Assembly: GCA_036555615.1 (NCBI GenBank)
Contig: DATBKZ010000098.1
Span: 1 to 64,000, forward strand
Direction: 5' to 3'
Length of the DNA stretch: 64,000 nucleotides
Origin: SG8-41 sp036555615
GTDB lineage: Bacteria > Pseudomonadota > Gammaproteobacteria > Burkholderiales > SG8-41
In this document: piece by piece, positions 1 to 7,988 of the stretch
Position numbering within the stretch: position 1 is the stretch's first letter
Layout: each line of letters opens with the position of its first letter
Notes under the pieces: generated by a model
Database searches by the model: none
What the model was told of the DNA's origin: nothing
Seen by the model: only the letters and a program-made list of their open reading frames with translations
Translations under genes and position numbers: made by a program

Positions 1-1045
1 GGTAGACATCGGTGCGTTCCATGGCGCCGCTGCTGGCGACGTTGTTGTCCCCCGGCTCGGTGTGCAGGCGCAACGCCGTGCCGCCGTCGCGCCCGATGCC
101 GACGATCGACGCGCGGCCCGCTACCTTCTCCTGCACCTTGAAGCCGCAGTTGGTCGGCAAGTTGAGGAACGTGCAGTTGAACATCACCGTCCCCGGATCC
201 CCCGGCGCCGCTGGCGTCGTCACCGCGACCGGGGTGGCGGTCCACGCCGAGTGATTGGGCACGGCGTCGAACGCGCTCACACGGTAGTTGTAGGTGCTGC
301 CCGCGGTGAGGCCAGTGTGGGAGAAGGATGTGGCGGTGGTGGTGGCGAGCTGCGCGTCGTTGAGATAGACGGTGTAGCCCGTCACGCCGACGTTGTCGGT
401 GGAAGCGTTCCACGCGAGATTGATCTGGCTCCCGGACACCGCCGTGCCGATGAGGCCGGTGGGCACGGACGGAGCGGCGGTGTCGGCGCCGGTGCCCAGC
501 ACCTGGCTCACCTTTGGGGAATATACCGTCGCGGCCGAGTTCGAGAGCCCTGCGATGAGGTCGATGCCGTTTGGCGAGCCGACATCGGTTTTTGCGATAG
601 TGACCGTCACGGCTTTGGTAGCCTTCGTATATGTGACCTTCCTTAAGAGTGTCCATGCCCACGCGCCGCCGCTGCCGGAGTACGAATACAGGTTTCTATA
701 ACCGGCGCCGATCTCCACCAGGTGGCTGGCGCCGATCCCGTTGATCGGGTAGCCGGTGCTGGCGTCGCGGTCCGTATCGAGAAAGAGCTGTATTCGAGAC
801 GGCGCGCCGGTGAAATTGATGGTGTAGTACAGTTTCGTCGCGTCGCTCCCCGGCTGCAGGGAGGTGATGGTGAGTGGGAGGAGAGCCGCTTCGGCGGGGA
901 ACGTGAAATCCTCGTCCACGGATTCCGTCGAGGCGCCGGTCGCCGATTCCGGACCGCCCGCGCCGCCGCAGCCAGCGAGCGTCAGGGCAAGCGCGCCGGC
1001 CGCAATGAGAAGAGTCCGGCGGAACGAAACGCCCGCCGTACTCAT
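1..1045 (-). CDS. Lipoprotein with fibronectin type III domain, C-terminus cut by window edge
   Basis: An open minus-strand frame of 348 codons runs from an ATG at 1045 off the left edge. The first 27 residues form a lipoprotein signal ending in a TLAGC lipobox, so the protein is probably anchored in the outer membrane or exported. A beta-rich segment with an acidic FLDTD-type loop follows. Near residues 165-255 is a typical fibronectin III module (APSVPTGL, INLAWNAS, GYTVYLN, YNYRVSAFD). The last visible part has an RLHTEPGDN-like stretch that reminds me of polysaccharide-lyase jelly-roll domains, which is inference only. No stop interrupts the frame; plus-strand reading frames over it are antisense shadows. 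Confidence 0.75.
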   Translation of the reverse strand, partial: MSTAGVSFRRTLLIAAGALALTLAGCGGAGGPESATGASTESVDEDFTFPAEAALLPLTITSLQPGSDATKLYYTINFTGAPSRIQLFLDTDRDASTGYPINGIGASHLVEIGAGYRNLYSYSGSGGAWAWTLLRKVTYTKATKAVTVTIAKTDVGSPNGIDLIAGLSNSAATVYSPKVSQVLGTGADTAAPSVPTGLIGTAVSGSQINLAWNASTDNVGVTGYTVYLNDAQLATTTATSFSHTGLTAGSTYNYRVSAFDAVPNHSAWTATPVAVTTPAAPGDPGTVMFNCTFLNLPTNCGFKVQEKVAGRASIVGIGRDGGTALRLHTEPGDNNVASSGAMERTDVY

Positions 1046-1683
1046 GAAATCAAGATCGAGCCTGAAACCGTTCCAGATTCTGTACATTTCACGCCTCGCT
1101 CGTAGTTGAAAATCGACATCGATGTCGCAGACGACCTACATCGAGTCGGACGCATGCTACAAAGCGAAGCGTGCGAAGTCGTTGACTTAAATCACGCGGA
1201 AGAAATTTTTTCGGTGAGCGCGCGCAATTCGGCGCGCGCGGAAGAAAATTTTCGTGAAGGAAGCGAGAAGTGGTCGCGTCGCGTCGGGACGCAAGCCATC
1301 ATCGCCCGATGTTGGGATCGAGCGACTTTGTTATCGCCGAGGTGAGGTCACTTCACCGGCGTGCTGCGCGGACTTCGGCGGCGCTGCGTTCGCGAGACCT
1401 GCAACAGGCCACGTCCGTCGATTTCCGCGTGCGGTTTGCAGGAGACGACGTTTCTTGATCTGCGGTGCCGACCCGCCGGAAATTTTCCCGGTCTGTCAGC
1501 CCGCGCGTGTCATCGTCCGTATCCGCGCAGGCCTCGAGACGCAAGGCCCGTGCCGGGTGAGCGAATCCAATGAAATCAATTGAATGGCGTGGAGTGCTGC
1601 GCGCGAAGGCCGGCAACTACGTCGTACGGCGGCAACGGTCTTTCGCGCCGATGCGGCCGGATGGCTGAAAACGGAGGCCGGCC
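1046..1683. other. Gene-free interval with AT-rich direct repeats
   Basis: About 640 bases between the lipoprotein start and the insertion sequence hold no reading frame that looks like a protein. The only structure I see is an AT-rich patch with two copies of a GCGGAAGAAA-A/T-TTTTCG motif at 1196-1213 and 1238-1254, separated by GC alternation that can fold back. It lies about 150 bases upstream of the lipoprotein start, where a promoter or operator could be. Confidence 0.5.
1196..1254. repeat. Direct repeat pair in AT-rich patch
   Basis: The motif GCGGAAGAAATTTTTTCG (1196-1213) recurs as GCGGAAGAAAATTTTCG (1238-1254), 42 bases apart. The second copy contains the palindrome GAAAATTTTC. The spacer contains GCGCGC on both sides of CAATTCG. 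It may be a regulator site for the minus-strand lipoprotein gene; that role is inferred from position only. Confidence 0.4.
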
Positions 1684-1697
1684 TGGCATAGACAAGC
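1684..1697 (+). repeat. Left terminal inverted repeat of the IS
   Basis: TGGCATAGACAAGC, matching the reverse complement of 2383-2396 at 12 of 14 positions. It lies just outside the transposase stop codon. Confidence 0.6.
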
Positions 1698-1702
1698 CGG
1701 GA

Positions 1703-2350
1703 TCAGGCCACTTTGATCCATGCTTTCAGCACCTTGTGCAATTGCGCAGGAGGGCCGTAGTTGAACCGCCATTCGCACTCCTTGAGGAACAGATGGAGGT
1801 GCTCGCGCGGGATGCCGTTGTACCGGCGCAGGTGACGCTTGGCCTGGCTCCAGAAATTCTCGACCTGGGCGATCCGCGGGCGGCCTCGCGCGAGCCGTCC
1901 CGACTCGTCAACGCGACGCGGGCGAAAGCTCGACACATCCAGCGCCGCGCGGTGAGCGTGGAGATCGGCAAAGACGATGGCATCGAGCCGCGCTTTCGTG
2001 CCCGCCGATGGCGGCGCTTCGGATCGCTCGGCGCGCACGGGGACCGCAATGACTTTTCCGTGGTGGACGGATAGCCCGAAAACAGGCGTCTCAATTGCCC
2101 GCCGGCGCGCACCCGCCCGGCGGTTCGCGGCGACCCTTCGGCCGCCGGCTGTGACTGCGTCAAGCTGAAGAGAGCTCGTTGGTGCCAGACGCTGCGCAAT
2201 GATCTCGCGGAGGCGGTGATAGAAGAGCCTCGCCGTATTCCGGTTGACGCCGATGAGTGCGGCCGCCGAACGCGCGGGAGTGCCGGCCACGAAGTGCTCC
2301 AGCAGCCGCTCGCTCTGCTCGTCGGTCAGCCGGGACCGCCGCAGCTTCAT
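1703..2350 (-). CDS. IS1595 family transposase (divergent)
   Basis: 215-residue DDE-type transposase, starting at the ATG of MKLRRSRLT, the usual N-terminus of this family. The N-terminal helix-turn-helix has the family signature IGVNRNTARLFYHRLRE. The C-terminus carries ENFWSQAKRHLRRYNG and LKECEWRFN, which are diagnostic of IS1595/IS1016-type enzymes. Candidate acidic residues remain in QLDAVTAGG and IVFADLHAH. However, the normal DESYFGG block around the first Asp is degenerate (DAVTAGG), so activity is doubtful. An upstream in-frame ATG at 2413 lies outside the inverted repeat and is rejected. Confidence 0.8.
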   Translation of the reverse strand: MKLRRSRLTDEQSERLLEHFVAGTPARSAAALIGVNRNTARLFYHRLREIIAQRLAPTSSLQLDAVTAGGRRVAANRRAGARRRAIETPVFGLSVHHGKVIAVPVRAERSEAPPSAGTKARLDAIVFADLHAHRAALDVSSFRPRRVDESGRLARGRPRIAQVENFWSQAKRHLRRYNGIPREHLHLFLKECEWRFNYGPPAQLHKVLKAWIKVA

Positions 2351-2382
2351 CGCGCAAGCGTAGGAGCGTGCGTTTTTCACGT

Positions 2383-2396
2383 GCTGATCTATGCCA
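2383..2396 (-). repeat. Right terminal inverted repeat of the IS
   Basis: On the minus strand this reads TGGCATAGATCAGC, pairing with the left end at 1684-1697. It lies 33 bases upstream of the transposase ATG. Confidence 0.6.
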
Positions 2397-2467
2397 TCCC
2401 CTGAACGGAGCATGCATGTCGCTGCGCGACGACAACGCGTAGCGCTCCAGCGGGCGCTGGTCGTTCA

Positions 2468-3382
2468 TCACTTCGCCGGAGCGCGCGGCCGGACGCTGAT
2501 CACCACCACGCCAACGAGCACGAGCGCCGAGCCCGCGAGCTGCAGCGGCGTCATGACCTCCTCCAAACCCAGCCAGCCGAACACGATCGCGGTGACGGGG
2601 CCGAGCGCGCCGATGATGGCGACCGAGTTCGCGCCGATGCGCTTCAGCGCTTCCGCGATCATGAATACGGGGATGACCGTGCTGAAAAGCGCCATCGCGA
2701 TCGCGTAGCCATAGACCGGAGCCGGCACGTCGAGCGCCGATAGCGGGCGCAGCAGGAAGAACTGCGCGATGCAGGCGGCGCTCGCCGCGCTCATCGCGTA
2801 GGCGGTGAAGCGCATCGAGCCCACGCGCGCGATCAACTCCGCTCCCGCGACGAGGTAGACCGCGTAGCAGAGGGCGCCGCCGAACACCATGGCCGCGCCG
2901 AGCCAGAAGTTGCGCTGCCCGCCTTCCAGCGAGTGCGCGAATACCAGCACGAGGCCGGCGTAGGTCACGGCGAGGGCGATGATCTCCCGCCGCGTTACGC
3001 CCTTGCGCAGGAACGCCGCCGAGAGCACGACCACGATCGTCGGGTAGATGAACTGCAGCAGGCGGCCGAGGCCGGCGTCGATGTACTGGAGGCCGAGGAA
3101 GTCGAGGAAGCTCGCGAGATAGTAGCTGAGCAGTCCCAGCGCGCAGACCGCCGCGAGCTCGCGCCCGGCGAGCGGGCGGTGCGCCGGGCCGCCGCGCACC
3201 CAGAGGGCCGCCGCGATGAAGAACGGCACGGAGAACACCATGCGCAGCGCAAGCAGCGTGACCGGGTCGGTCACGTACGCGTAGGCGAGCTTGATGAAAA
3301 TTGGCCGCAGCGAGAAGAAGACCACGCCGCCGATGGCGAGCGCGATCCCGGCGGCGAGCCAGCCGCGGCTTCTTTCACTCAT
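2468..3382 (-). CDS. DMT superfamily (EamA) transporter
   Basis: 304-residue inner-membrane protein with ten predicted hydrophobic helices arranged as two EamA repeats (roughly residues 10-145 and 160-295). The N-terminal repeat opens with GGVVFFSLRPIFIKLAY, and conserved helix ends such as LQFIYPTIVVVLSA are visible. Length matches the RhaT/EamA drug-metabolite transporter family, which exports or imports small metabolites; the substrate is unknown. It ends about 70 bases from the IS and is read away from the divergent MFS gene. Confidence 0.85.
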   Translation of the reverse strand: MSERSRGWLAAGIALAIGGVVFFSLRPIFIKLAYAYVTDPVTLLALRMVFSVPFFIAAALWVRGGPAHRPLAGRELAAVCALGLLSYYLASFLDFLGLQYIDAGLGRLLQFIYPTIVVVLSAAFLRKGVTRREIIALAVTYAGLVLVFAHSLEGGQRNFWLGAAMVFGGALCYAVYLVAGAELIARVGSMRFTAYAMSAASAACIAQFFLLRPLSALDVPAPVYGYAIAMALFSTVIPVFMIAEALKRIGANSVAIIGALGPVTAIVFGWLGLEEVMTPLQLAGSALVLVGVVVISVRPRAPAK

Positions 3383-3493
3383 GCCTCGATTTTGCTACGG
3401 GCCCTGCCCATCCGGCCACTGTCCACCCGTTGGAAACGATGCCGGAGGCCGCCGTGCGGTAAGCTTGGGACGCGAACAGGAACCGCATCGCTC

Positions 3494-4723
3494 GTGGACG
3501 AGAAAGCCCATCCCCTCCTCGCGCTCGGAGTGCGCGACTTTCGCCTGTACTGGCTCGCGCTCGTCACGCAGGTCATCGGCCAGCACATGTTCGCCTTCAC
3601 CCTGGGCTGGCTCACCTTCGAGATCACGGGATCGCAGGCGCAGCTGGGCCTGATCCATCTTTGCGGCTTCGTGCCCCAGTTCGCCCTGACGCTCCTCGGC
3701 GGCGTGCTGGCCGATCGCATCGATCCGCGGAAACTCATCGGCGGCGCGCAGGTCAATGCCGCGATCGCGATGATCCTGGTCGGCGTGGTGACGCTCGCCG
3801 GCGTGGCGCAGCTCTGGCACCTCGCCCTCGGAGCGTTTCTATGGGGACTGTCGGCGGCGATCGACGAGCCCGCGCGCGCGTCGTTCTTCCCGCGGCTGCT
3901 GCCGCGCCCGCTGCTGCGCTCCGCGGTGCCGCTGATCTCCATGGCGTTCGGCAGCAGCCGCGTGATTGCCCCCTCGATCGCGGGTTTTCTCATCGCAGCG
4001 GCGGGCGCGCCGGCCACGTTTCTCGCGTGCGCGGCGGCGGTCAGCACCATGATCGCGGTGCTGTTCCTGGTGCGCCCCACGCACAGCGCCGCGCGTCCGC
4101 ATGGCAGCCTGCTCGACAACTTTGGCGAGAGCCTGCGCTACATACGCGCCAACGAAGCATTCGCCAGCGCCATCACTGCGGCGCTGCTCAACGCCACGCT
4201 TGCCATGGGCTTCATCCACATGCTTCCGGTCTTCGCGAAGGACGTCCTTCAGGTCGATTCGCGGGGGCTCGGCATCCTCGCCGCCGCCGCGGGTGTGGGC
4301 TCTCTCTCCGGCTTCATTTCGTATGCCTGGGTGCAGACGCGCCTCACGCCGAGAAACCTGATGGTGGGCGCCCTGACCGTCTACAACCTGGCGTTGATTG
4401 GCCTTGCCTTCAGCGACTGGTACTGGCTTTCCTTCTGTGCGATCCTCGTCGCCGGGCTGGGCCACGGCTACTTCGTGACCGGCGTGCAGGTGATGCTGCA
4501 AACGCTGGTCGACGATCACTACCGCGGGCGGGTGATGAGCGTGTTCGCGCTGGTCTGGAGCCTGATGTTCCTGAGCGGTTTCCTGCTGAACGTCGCGGGC
4601 GAGTGGGCGGGGCCGCGTCTCGCGCTCGCGGGCGGCGCGGCGATCGTGCTCGCCTACGTGTGGCTGTCGCTGGTGCGGGCCAAGGCACTGAAGAAAGTCG
4701 TCCTTGCGCCCAGGCTGGGCTGA
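3494..4723 (+). CDS. MFS transporter
   Basis: 409-residue major facilitator with twelve hydrophobic segments. It begins VRDFRLYWLA, a common N-terminus of the EntS-like MFS_3 group, and has the loop motif GVLADRIDPRKL between helices 2 and 3. The start is taken at GTG 3494, because sequence farther upstream in the same frame is Arg/Glu-rich and antisense to the DMT gene. It is divergent from that gene across a short gap and ends 27 bases before the amidohydrolase ATG. It probably exports a small molecule; the substrate is not readable. Confidence 0.82.
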   Translation: MDEKAHPLLALGVRDFRLYWLALVTQVIGQHMFAFTLGWLTFEITGSQAQLGLIHLCGFVPQFALTLLGGVLADRIDPRKLIGGAQVNAAIAMILVGVVTLAGVAQLWHLALGAFLWGLSAAIDEPARASFFPRLLPRPLLRSAVPLISMAFGSSRVIAPSIAGFLIAAAGAPATFLACAAAVSTMIAVLFLVRPTHSAARPHGSLLDNFGESLRYIRANEAFASAITAALLNATLAMGFIHMLPVFAKDVLQVDSRGLGILAAAAGVGSLSGFISYAWVQTRLTPRNLMVGALTVYNLALIGLAFSDWYWLSFCAILVAGLGHGYFVTGVQVMLQTLVDDHYRGRVMSVFALVWSLMFLSGFLLNVAGEWAGPRLALAGGAAIVLAYVWLSLVRAKALKKVVLAPRLG

Positions 4724-4750
4724 GATTGCTTAACAGAGAGGAGCTTTCCG

Positions 4751-5590
4751 ATGATCATCGATTCCCAGGTCCACGCCTACGAGGCGAACACGCCGAAACG
4801 GCCGTGGCACAGCGTGCCGAACTGGCCCCCGAGCGCCACGGGAGACGAGACGGTTGCGGCGATGGACAGGCTCGGGATAGACGGCGCGATCTTCATCTCC
4901 GCCTTTTCCCTGTACGGCTACGACGCGACCTACGCGGTGGAGGTGCAGCGCAAGCACCCCGGCCGCTTTGCCATCGTGAAGCCGGTGAACCCGGACGACC
5001 CCGCGGTCGCCGACCAGATCGCCGAGTGGAGAAAGCAGCCCGGCGCGGCGGGCGTCCGGGTGATCGTCACGAAGGAGCCCGGGCGCAATCCGAGCGATGC
5101 CGGTCTCGACCGGGTCCTCCGCGCGGCCGTGAAGCACGACTTCCCGGTCAACATCCTGTGCTGGGGCAACCTGGAGCGGGGGACGGCGGTGATCGACCGC
5201 CATCCCGACACGCGCTTCATCATCGACCACCTCGGCATCCTGCAGCCGCGCACGCCGCCCGCCCCGCCGCAGCCGTGGGCTGATTTGCCGAAGGTGCTGG
5301 AGCTCGCGAAGCGCAGGAACGCGGTGATCAAGGTGAGCGGCGCGTGCACGTTGTCGCAGAAGCCGTATCCCTTCCCGGACATCTGGGACCCGCTCCGGCG
5401 CATCTTCGACGCATGGGGAATCGACCGCTGCCTGTGGGGCACCGACTGGACGCGCGCGTTCGCGGTCGTCAACTACGAGCAGGCCGTGAAGCCCTTTCTT
5501 GAGACCAAGCGCCTCTCCGACAGCGAGCGGGCGATGTTGATGGGCGGCGCGTGCGCCAAGGCGTATGACTGGGCGCCGAAGAAGGGCTAG
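4751..5590 (+). CDS. Amidohydrolase family protein (amidohydrolase 2 type)
   Basis: 279-residue TIM-barrel hydrolase, started at ATG 4751 behind a strong AGAGGAG site. The first metal motif is IIDSQVHAY, where the family's DxHxH has Gln at the first His, as in many lactonase-like members. Further conserved elements are FIIDHLGI (about 155-162) and LWGTDWTR (about 227-234), whose Asp is the usual catalytic base. The family hydrolyses lactones or decarboxylates ring acids. It sits directly before a RidA gene in the same direction, suggesting a small catabolic transcription unit. Confidence 0.82.
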   Translation: MIIDSQVHAYEANTPKRPWHSVPNWPPSATGDETVAAMDRLGIDGAIFISAFSLYGYDATYAVEVQRKHPGRFAIVKPVNPDDPAVADQIAEWRKQPGAAGVRVIVTKEPGRNPSDAGLDRVLRAAVKHDFPVNILCWGNLERGTAVIDRHPDTRFIIDHLGILQPRTPPAPPQPWADLPKVLELAKRRNAVIKVSGACTLSQKPYPFPDIWDPLRRIFDAWGIDRCLWGTDWTRAFAVVNYEQAVKPFLETKRLSDSERAMLMGGACAKAYDWAPKKG

Positions 5591-5640
5591 GAAGACCCGG
5601 CAGATCGTGACATCGGGAGACCAGCAAGAGCCGGAAGATC

Positions 5641-6069
5641 ATGAAATACAATGAAGCTACCGCCATGCCGAGAAGCAAAGTCACCATCCCCGACGTAGCC
5701 GAGGCCGGTCCGGGGCTGTGGTCAAACTGCATTCGCGCCGGCGATCTCCTCTTCATCTCCGGCCAGGTGGCGCGTCCGCTCGACGGCGGCAAGACGCTGG
5801 TGGGCAGCAACGAGTACGAGCAGGCCAGGCAGATCTTCACGCGCATCAAATTGATCTGCGAAGGTGCTGGCGGGAGCCTCGACGACATCGTCAAGATGAC
5901 CATCTACCTGGTCGATATCAGGAAAAACACCGAAGTCTGGCGCGCGCGGCGGGAGTTCTTCAGCGGCGACTTTCCGGCTTCCACACTCGTCGAAGTGCGG
6001 GCGCTGGGCACACCCGAAACGCTGGTCGAGATCGAAACGGTCGCGTATACGAGGCAACCGACACGCTGA
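5641..6069 (+). CDS. RidA family protein
   Basis: 142-residue member of the YjgF/YER057c/UK114 family, whose characterised members hydrolyse reactive enamine/imine intermediates. The motif GDLLFISGQVARP and the C-terminal block VEVRALGTPETLVEIE include the conserved Arg and Glu of the RidA pocket. ATG 5641 is preceded by GGAAG at good spacing; ATG 5668 is an alternative without such a site. It ends four bases from the convergent C26 hydrolase stop. Confidence 0.85.
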   Translation: MKYNEATAMPRSKVTIPDVAEAGPGLWSNCIRAGDLLFISGQVARPLDGGKTLVGSNEYEQARQIFTRIKLICEGAGGSLDDIVKMTIYLVDIRKNTEVWRARREFFSGDFPASTLVEVRALGTPETLVEIETVAYTRQPTR

Positions 6070-6072
6070 AGT

Positions 6073-6858
6073 CTACCTGGACGCGCGTCGTGCGGCGCGG
6101 GCGCGCGATGCCTCGCCGAAGGCCGTGTACAGCGCGCCCGAGAGCGCGTGCTCTTCGGGTGCCCATTCCGCATGCCACTGCACGCCGACGATGAACTGTG
6201 TCTCGTCGTCGTAGCGCAGGCCTTCGATCACGCCGTCCGGGGAAATCGCCTCGACGACCAGGCCCTTGCCCAGGCGATCCACGCCCTGCCCATGCAGCGA
6301 GTTGACCATCATCTCGTCGCGCCCCACCAGCGCCTGGAACAGGCCGCCCGGGGTCAGCCGCACCGTGTGCTTCAGCCGGTAGATCTCCTCATGCGTGACG
6401 TCCTCGTGGCGCGGCATGCGGTGGTCGTTCTTACCGGGCAGCTGGTGGATGCGGTAATGGAGCGACCCGCCCAGCGCCACGTTGATCTCCTGGATGCCGC
6501 GGCAGATGCCGAACACCGGCACGCGCTCGGCGATGCAGGCGCGCACCAGCGGCAGGACGAGCGCGTCGCGGCCCGGATCGACGGGCTCGTCGTCGGGAAA
6601 AGGAGGCCCGGCGTAGTGATGCGGCTCGACGTTCGCGAGCCCCCCGGTCAGGAGAAAGCCGTCCATGCGCGAAACGAGCTCTGCCGCGTCCACCGCCCCG
6701 CCCACGGGCGGCATCAATACGGGGATGCAATCCACCATCTTCATGAGCGACCGGACGTAGCGCTCCGCGGTGGCGTACATCGGGAGCCGCCGCCGGTCGT
6801 CTGGCTGCCGGGCGTTGGTGGACACGCAAATGAGGGGGCGCGGAGCAGTCGTCGTCAT
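6073..6858 (-). CDS. Gamma-glutamyl-gamma-aminobutyrate hydrolase family (peptidase C26)
   Basis: 261-residue class I glutamine-amidotransferase-like hydrolase. The nucleophile elbow is FGICRGIQEIN (Cys near residue 120), and the His comes from VQWHAEW near the C-terminus. Family members such as PuuD cleave gamma-glutamyl amides in polyamine breakdown. No other polyamine genes are near, so the substrate is open. It is divergent from the Bug receptor gene starting at 6957. Confidence 0.83.
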   Translation of the reverse strand: MTTTAPRPLICVSTNARQPDDRRRLPMYATAERYVRSLMKMVDCIPVLMPPVGGAVDAAELVSRMDGFLLTGGLANVEPHHYAGPPFPDDEPVDPGRDALVLPLVRACIAERVPVFGICRGIQEINVALGGSLHYRIHQLPGKNDHRMPRHEDVTHEEIYRLKHTVRLTPGGLFQALVGRDEMMVNSLHGQGVDRLGKGLVVEAISPDGVIEGLRYDDETQFIVGVQWHAEWAPEEHALSGALYTAFGEASRARAARRASR

Positions 6859-6883
6859 CGCACAGGTATCCCGATTGTACTGC

Positions 6884-6891
6884 TGTATAGT
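6884..6891 (+). promoter_or_regulatory. Extended -10 promoter candidate for the Bug receptor gene
   Basis: TGTATAGT is an extended -10 element 65 bases before the GTG at 6957, in the divergent gap between the C26 hydrolase and the receptor. No good -35 hexamer is seen at 16-18 bases. Confidence 0.35.
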
Positions 6892-6956
6892 GGGCTCGCT
6901 CCGCGCGGTAAAGAAACGCGTGCTCGGCCTATGTTACGAATTCAAAGGAGGAAGTC

Positions 6957-7952
6957 GTGACAAGAAAAGCGATTGTCGCAGTACTGCTCGCCGGCGTCGG
7001 TATCGCGGTACCGCATGCACACGCGCAGGGCGGCTCCATAGCCAAATACCCGGAACGCCCGATCCGGCTCGTCGTCGGATTTCCGCCGGGCGGCGCGACC
7101 GACATCCTCGCGCGCATCCTGTCGCAGCACATGCCCGAGTCGATCGGCCAGCCGGTGGTGGTCGACAATCGCGGCGGCGCGAGCGGCACCATAGCGGCGG
7201 CGATGGTCGCCAAGGCAGCGCCGGACGGCTACACGATCATGATGGTGCCGAGCGGCCCCTACACCATCAGCGCCAGCACGTATACGAAGCTTCCCTACGA
7301 TGCGGTGCGGGATTTCACGGGCGTGTCGCTCCTCGTGTGGGTGACAAACGTCATCGTCGTGCCGCAAAACTCGCCGCTGCGGACGCTGCAGGATATCGTC
7401 CGCATGGCCAGGGACAAGCCCGGGCACGTCTCTTTCTCGTCGTCCGGGGCGGGATCCCTGCACCATCTCTCAGGCGAGGTGATGAAGGGCTTGACCGGCA
7501 CGCAGATGATCCACGTCCCCTTCAAGGGCGCGGGTCCCGCTCTCGCGGCGCTGGCGGGCGGCGAGGTCACTTTCGGCTTCACCTCGATGCCCTCCGCGAT
7601 GCCCCTCATCCACGCGAAGCGCATCCGGCCGATCGCCGTGACGAGCGAGAAGCGCATGCCGGCGCTGCCCGCCACGCCGACGATGACGGAAGCCGGCCTG
7701 CCGCCGCCTCCCGGGCTCGACATCAGGGAGTGGTATGGCGTGATCGTGCCCGCCGCGACCCCGGCGCCCATCGTCAGCAAGCTCAGCGCCGAGATGGTAA
7801 AGGTGTACAAGCGCCCGGACGTGCAGAAGCGGCTCACCGAAATGGGTGCGGACTACGTGGGCAGCACTCCGCAGGCGCTGAACAGGCAGCTTGCGAACGA
7901 CGTCAGGACGTGGGCGAAGTGGGTGAAGGACGCGGGCATCCGCGCGGATTGA
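6957..7952 (+). CDS. Bug/TctC family periplasmic substrate-binding protein
   Basis: 331-residue exported binding protein. It starts at GTG behind AAGGAGGAAG and has a signal peptide of about 23 residues ending AHA. The mature part has the family signatures PIRLVVGFPPGGATD (residues 38-52) and DNRGGASGTIAA, with a type-II periplasmic binding fold and the usual 300-residue mature length. These receptors normally serve TctAB-type tripartite carboxylate transporters; no tctA or tctB lies in the window. It may scavenge a carboxylate for the neighbouring hydrolases. Confidence 0.88.
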   Translation: MTRKAIVAVLLAGVGIAVPHAHAQGGSIAKYPERPIRLVVGFPPGGATDILARILSQHMPESIGQPVVVDNRGGASGTIAAAMVAKAAPDGYTIMMVPSGPYTISASTYTKLPYDAVRDFTGVSLLVWVTNVIVVPQNSPLRTLQDIVRMARDKPGHVSFSSSGAGSLHHLSGEVMKGLTGTQMIHVPFKGAGPALAALAGGEVTFGFTSMPSAMPLIHAKRIRPIAVTSEKRMPALPATPTMTEAGLPPPPGLDIREWYGVIVPAATPAPIVSKLSAEMVKVYKRPDVQKRLTEMGADYVGSTPQALNRQLANDVRTWAKWVKDAGIRAD

Positions 7953-7988
7953 CGGCGTGGCAGATACGTCCCGGATACTCTTCCACTC

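Larger units (their letters stand above)
1684..2396 (-). mobile_element. IS1595-like insertion sequence, about 713 bp
   Basis: The element is bounded by imperfect inverted repeats TGGCATAGACAAGC (1684-1697) and, on the other strand, TGGCATAGATCAGC (2383-2396), matching at 12 of 14 positions. It encloses one transposase gene. Size and gene content fit the short IS1595 subgroups. IS1595 elements usually make 8-bp target duplications; the flanks GCCGGCCT and ATCCCCTG do not match, so the insertion is old, rearranged, or the ends are slightly misplaced. Confidence 0.65.

Noticed and set aside
62..1105. Plus-strand frames over the lipoprotein gene
   Set aside because: They are antisense to a frame with a lipobox and a readable FnIII domain; their Arg/Gly/Ala-rich products resemble no protein.
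1353..1616. 87-residue minus-strand frame in the gap before the IS
   Set aside because: No ribosome site, no recognisable domain, random-like composition.
2933..3493. N-terminal extension of the MFS gene to 2933
   Set aside because: The extra residues are Arg/Glu-rich, antisense to the DMT transporter, and end where a normal MFS N-terminus begins.
3661..5283. 540-residue plus-strand frame
   Set aside because: Shifted frame spanning the MFS gene and part of the amidohydrolase; low-complexity Arg/Gly/Ala/His composition.
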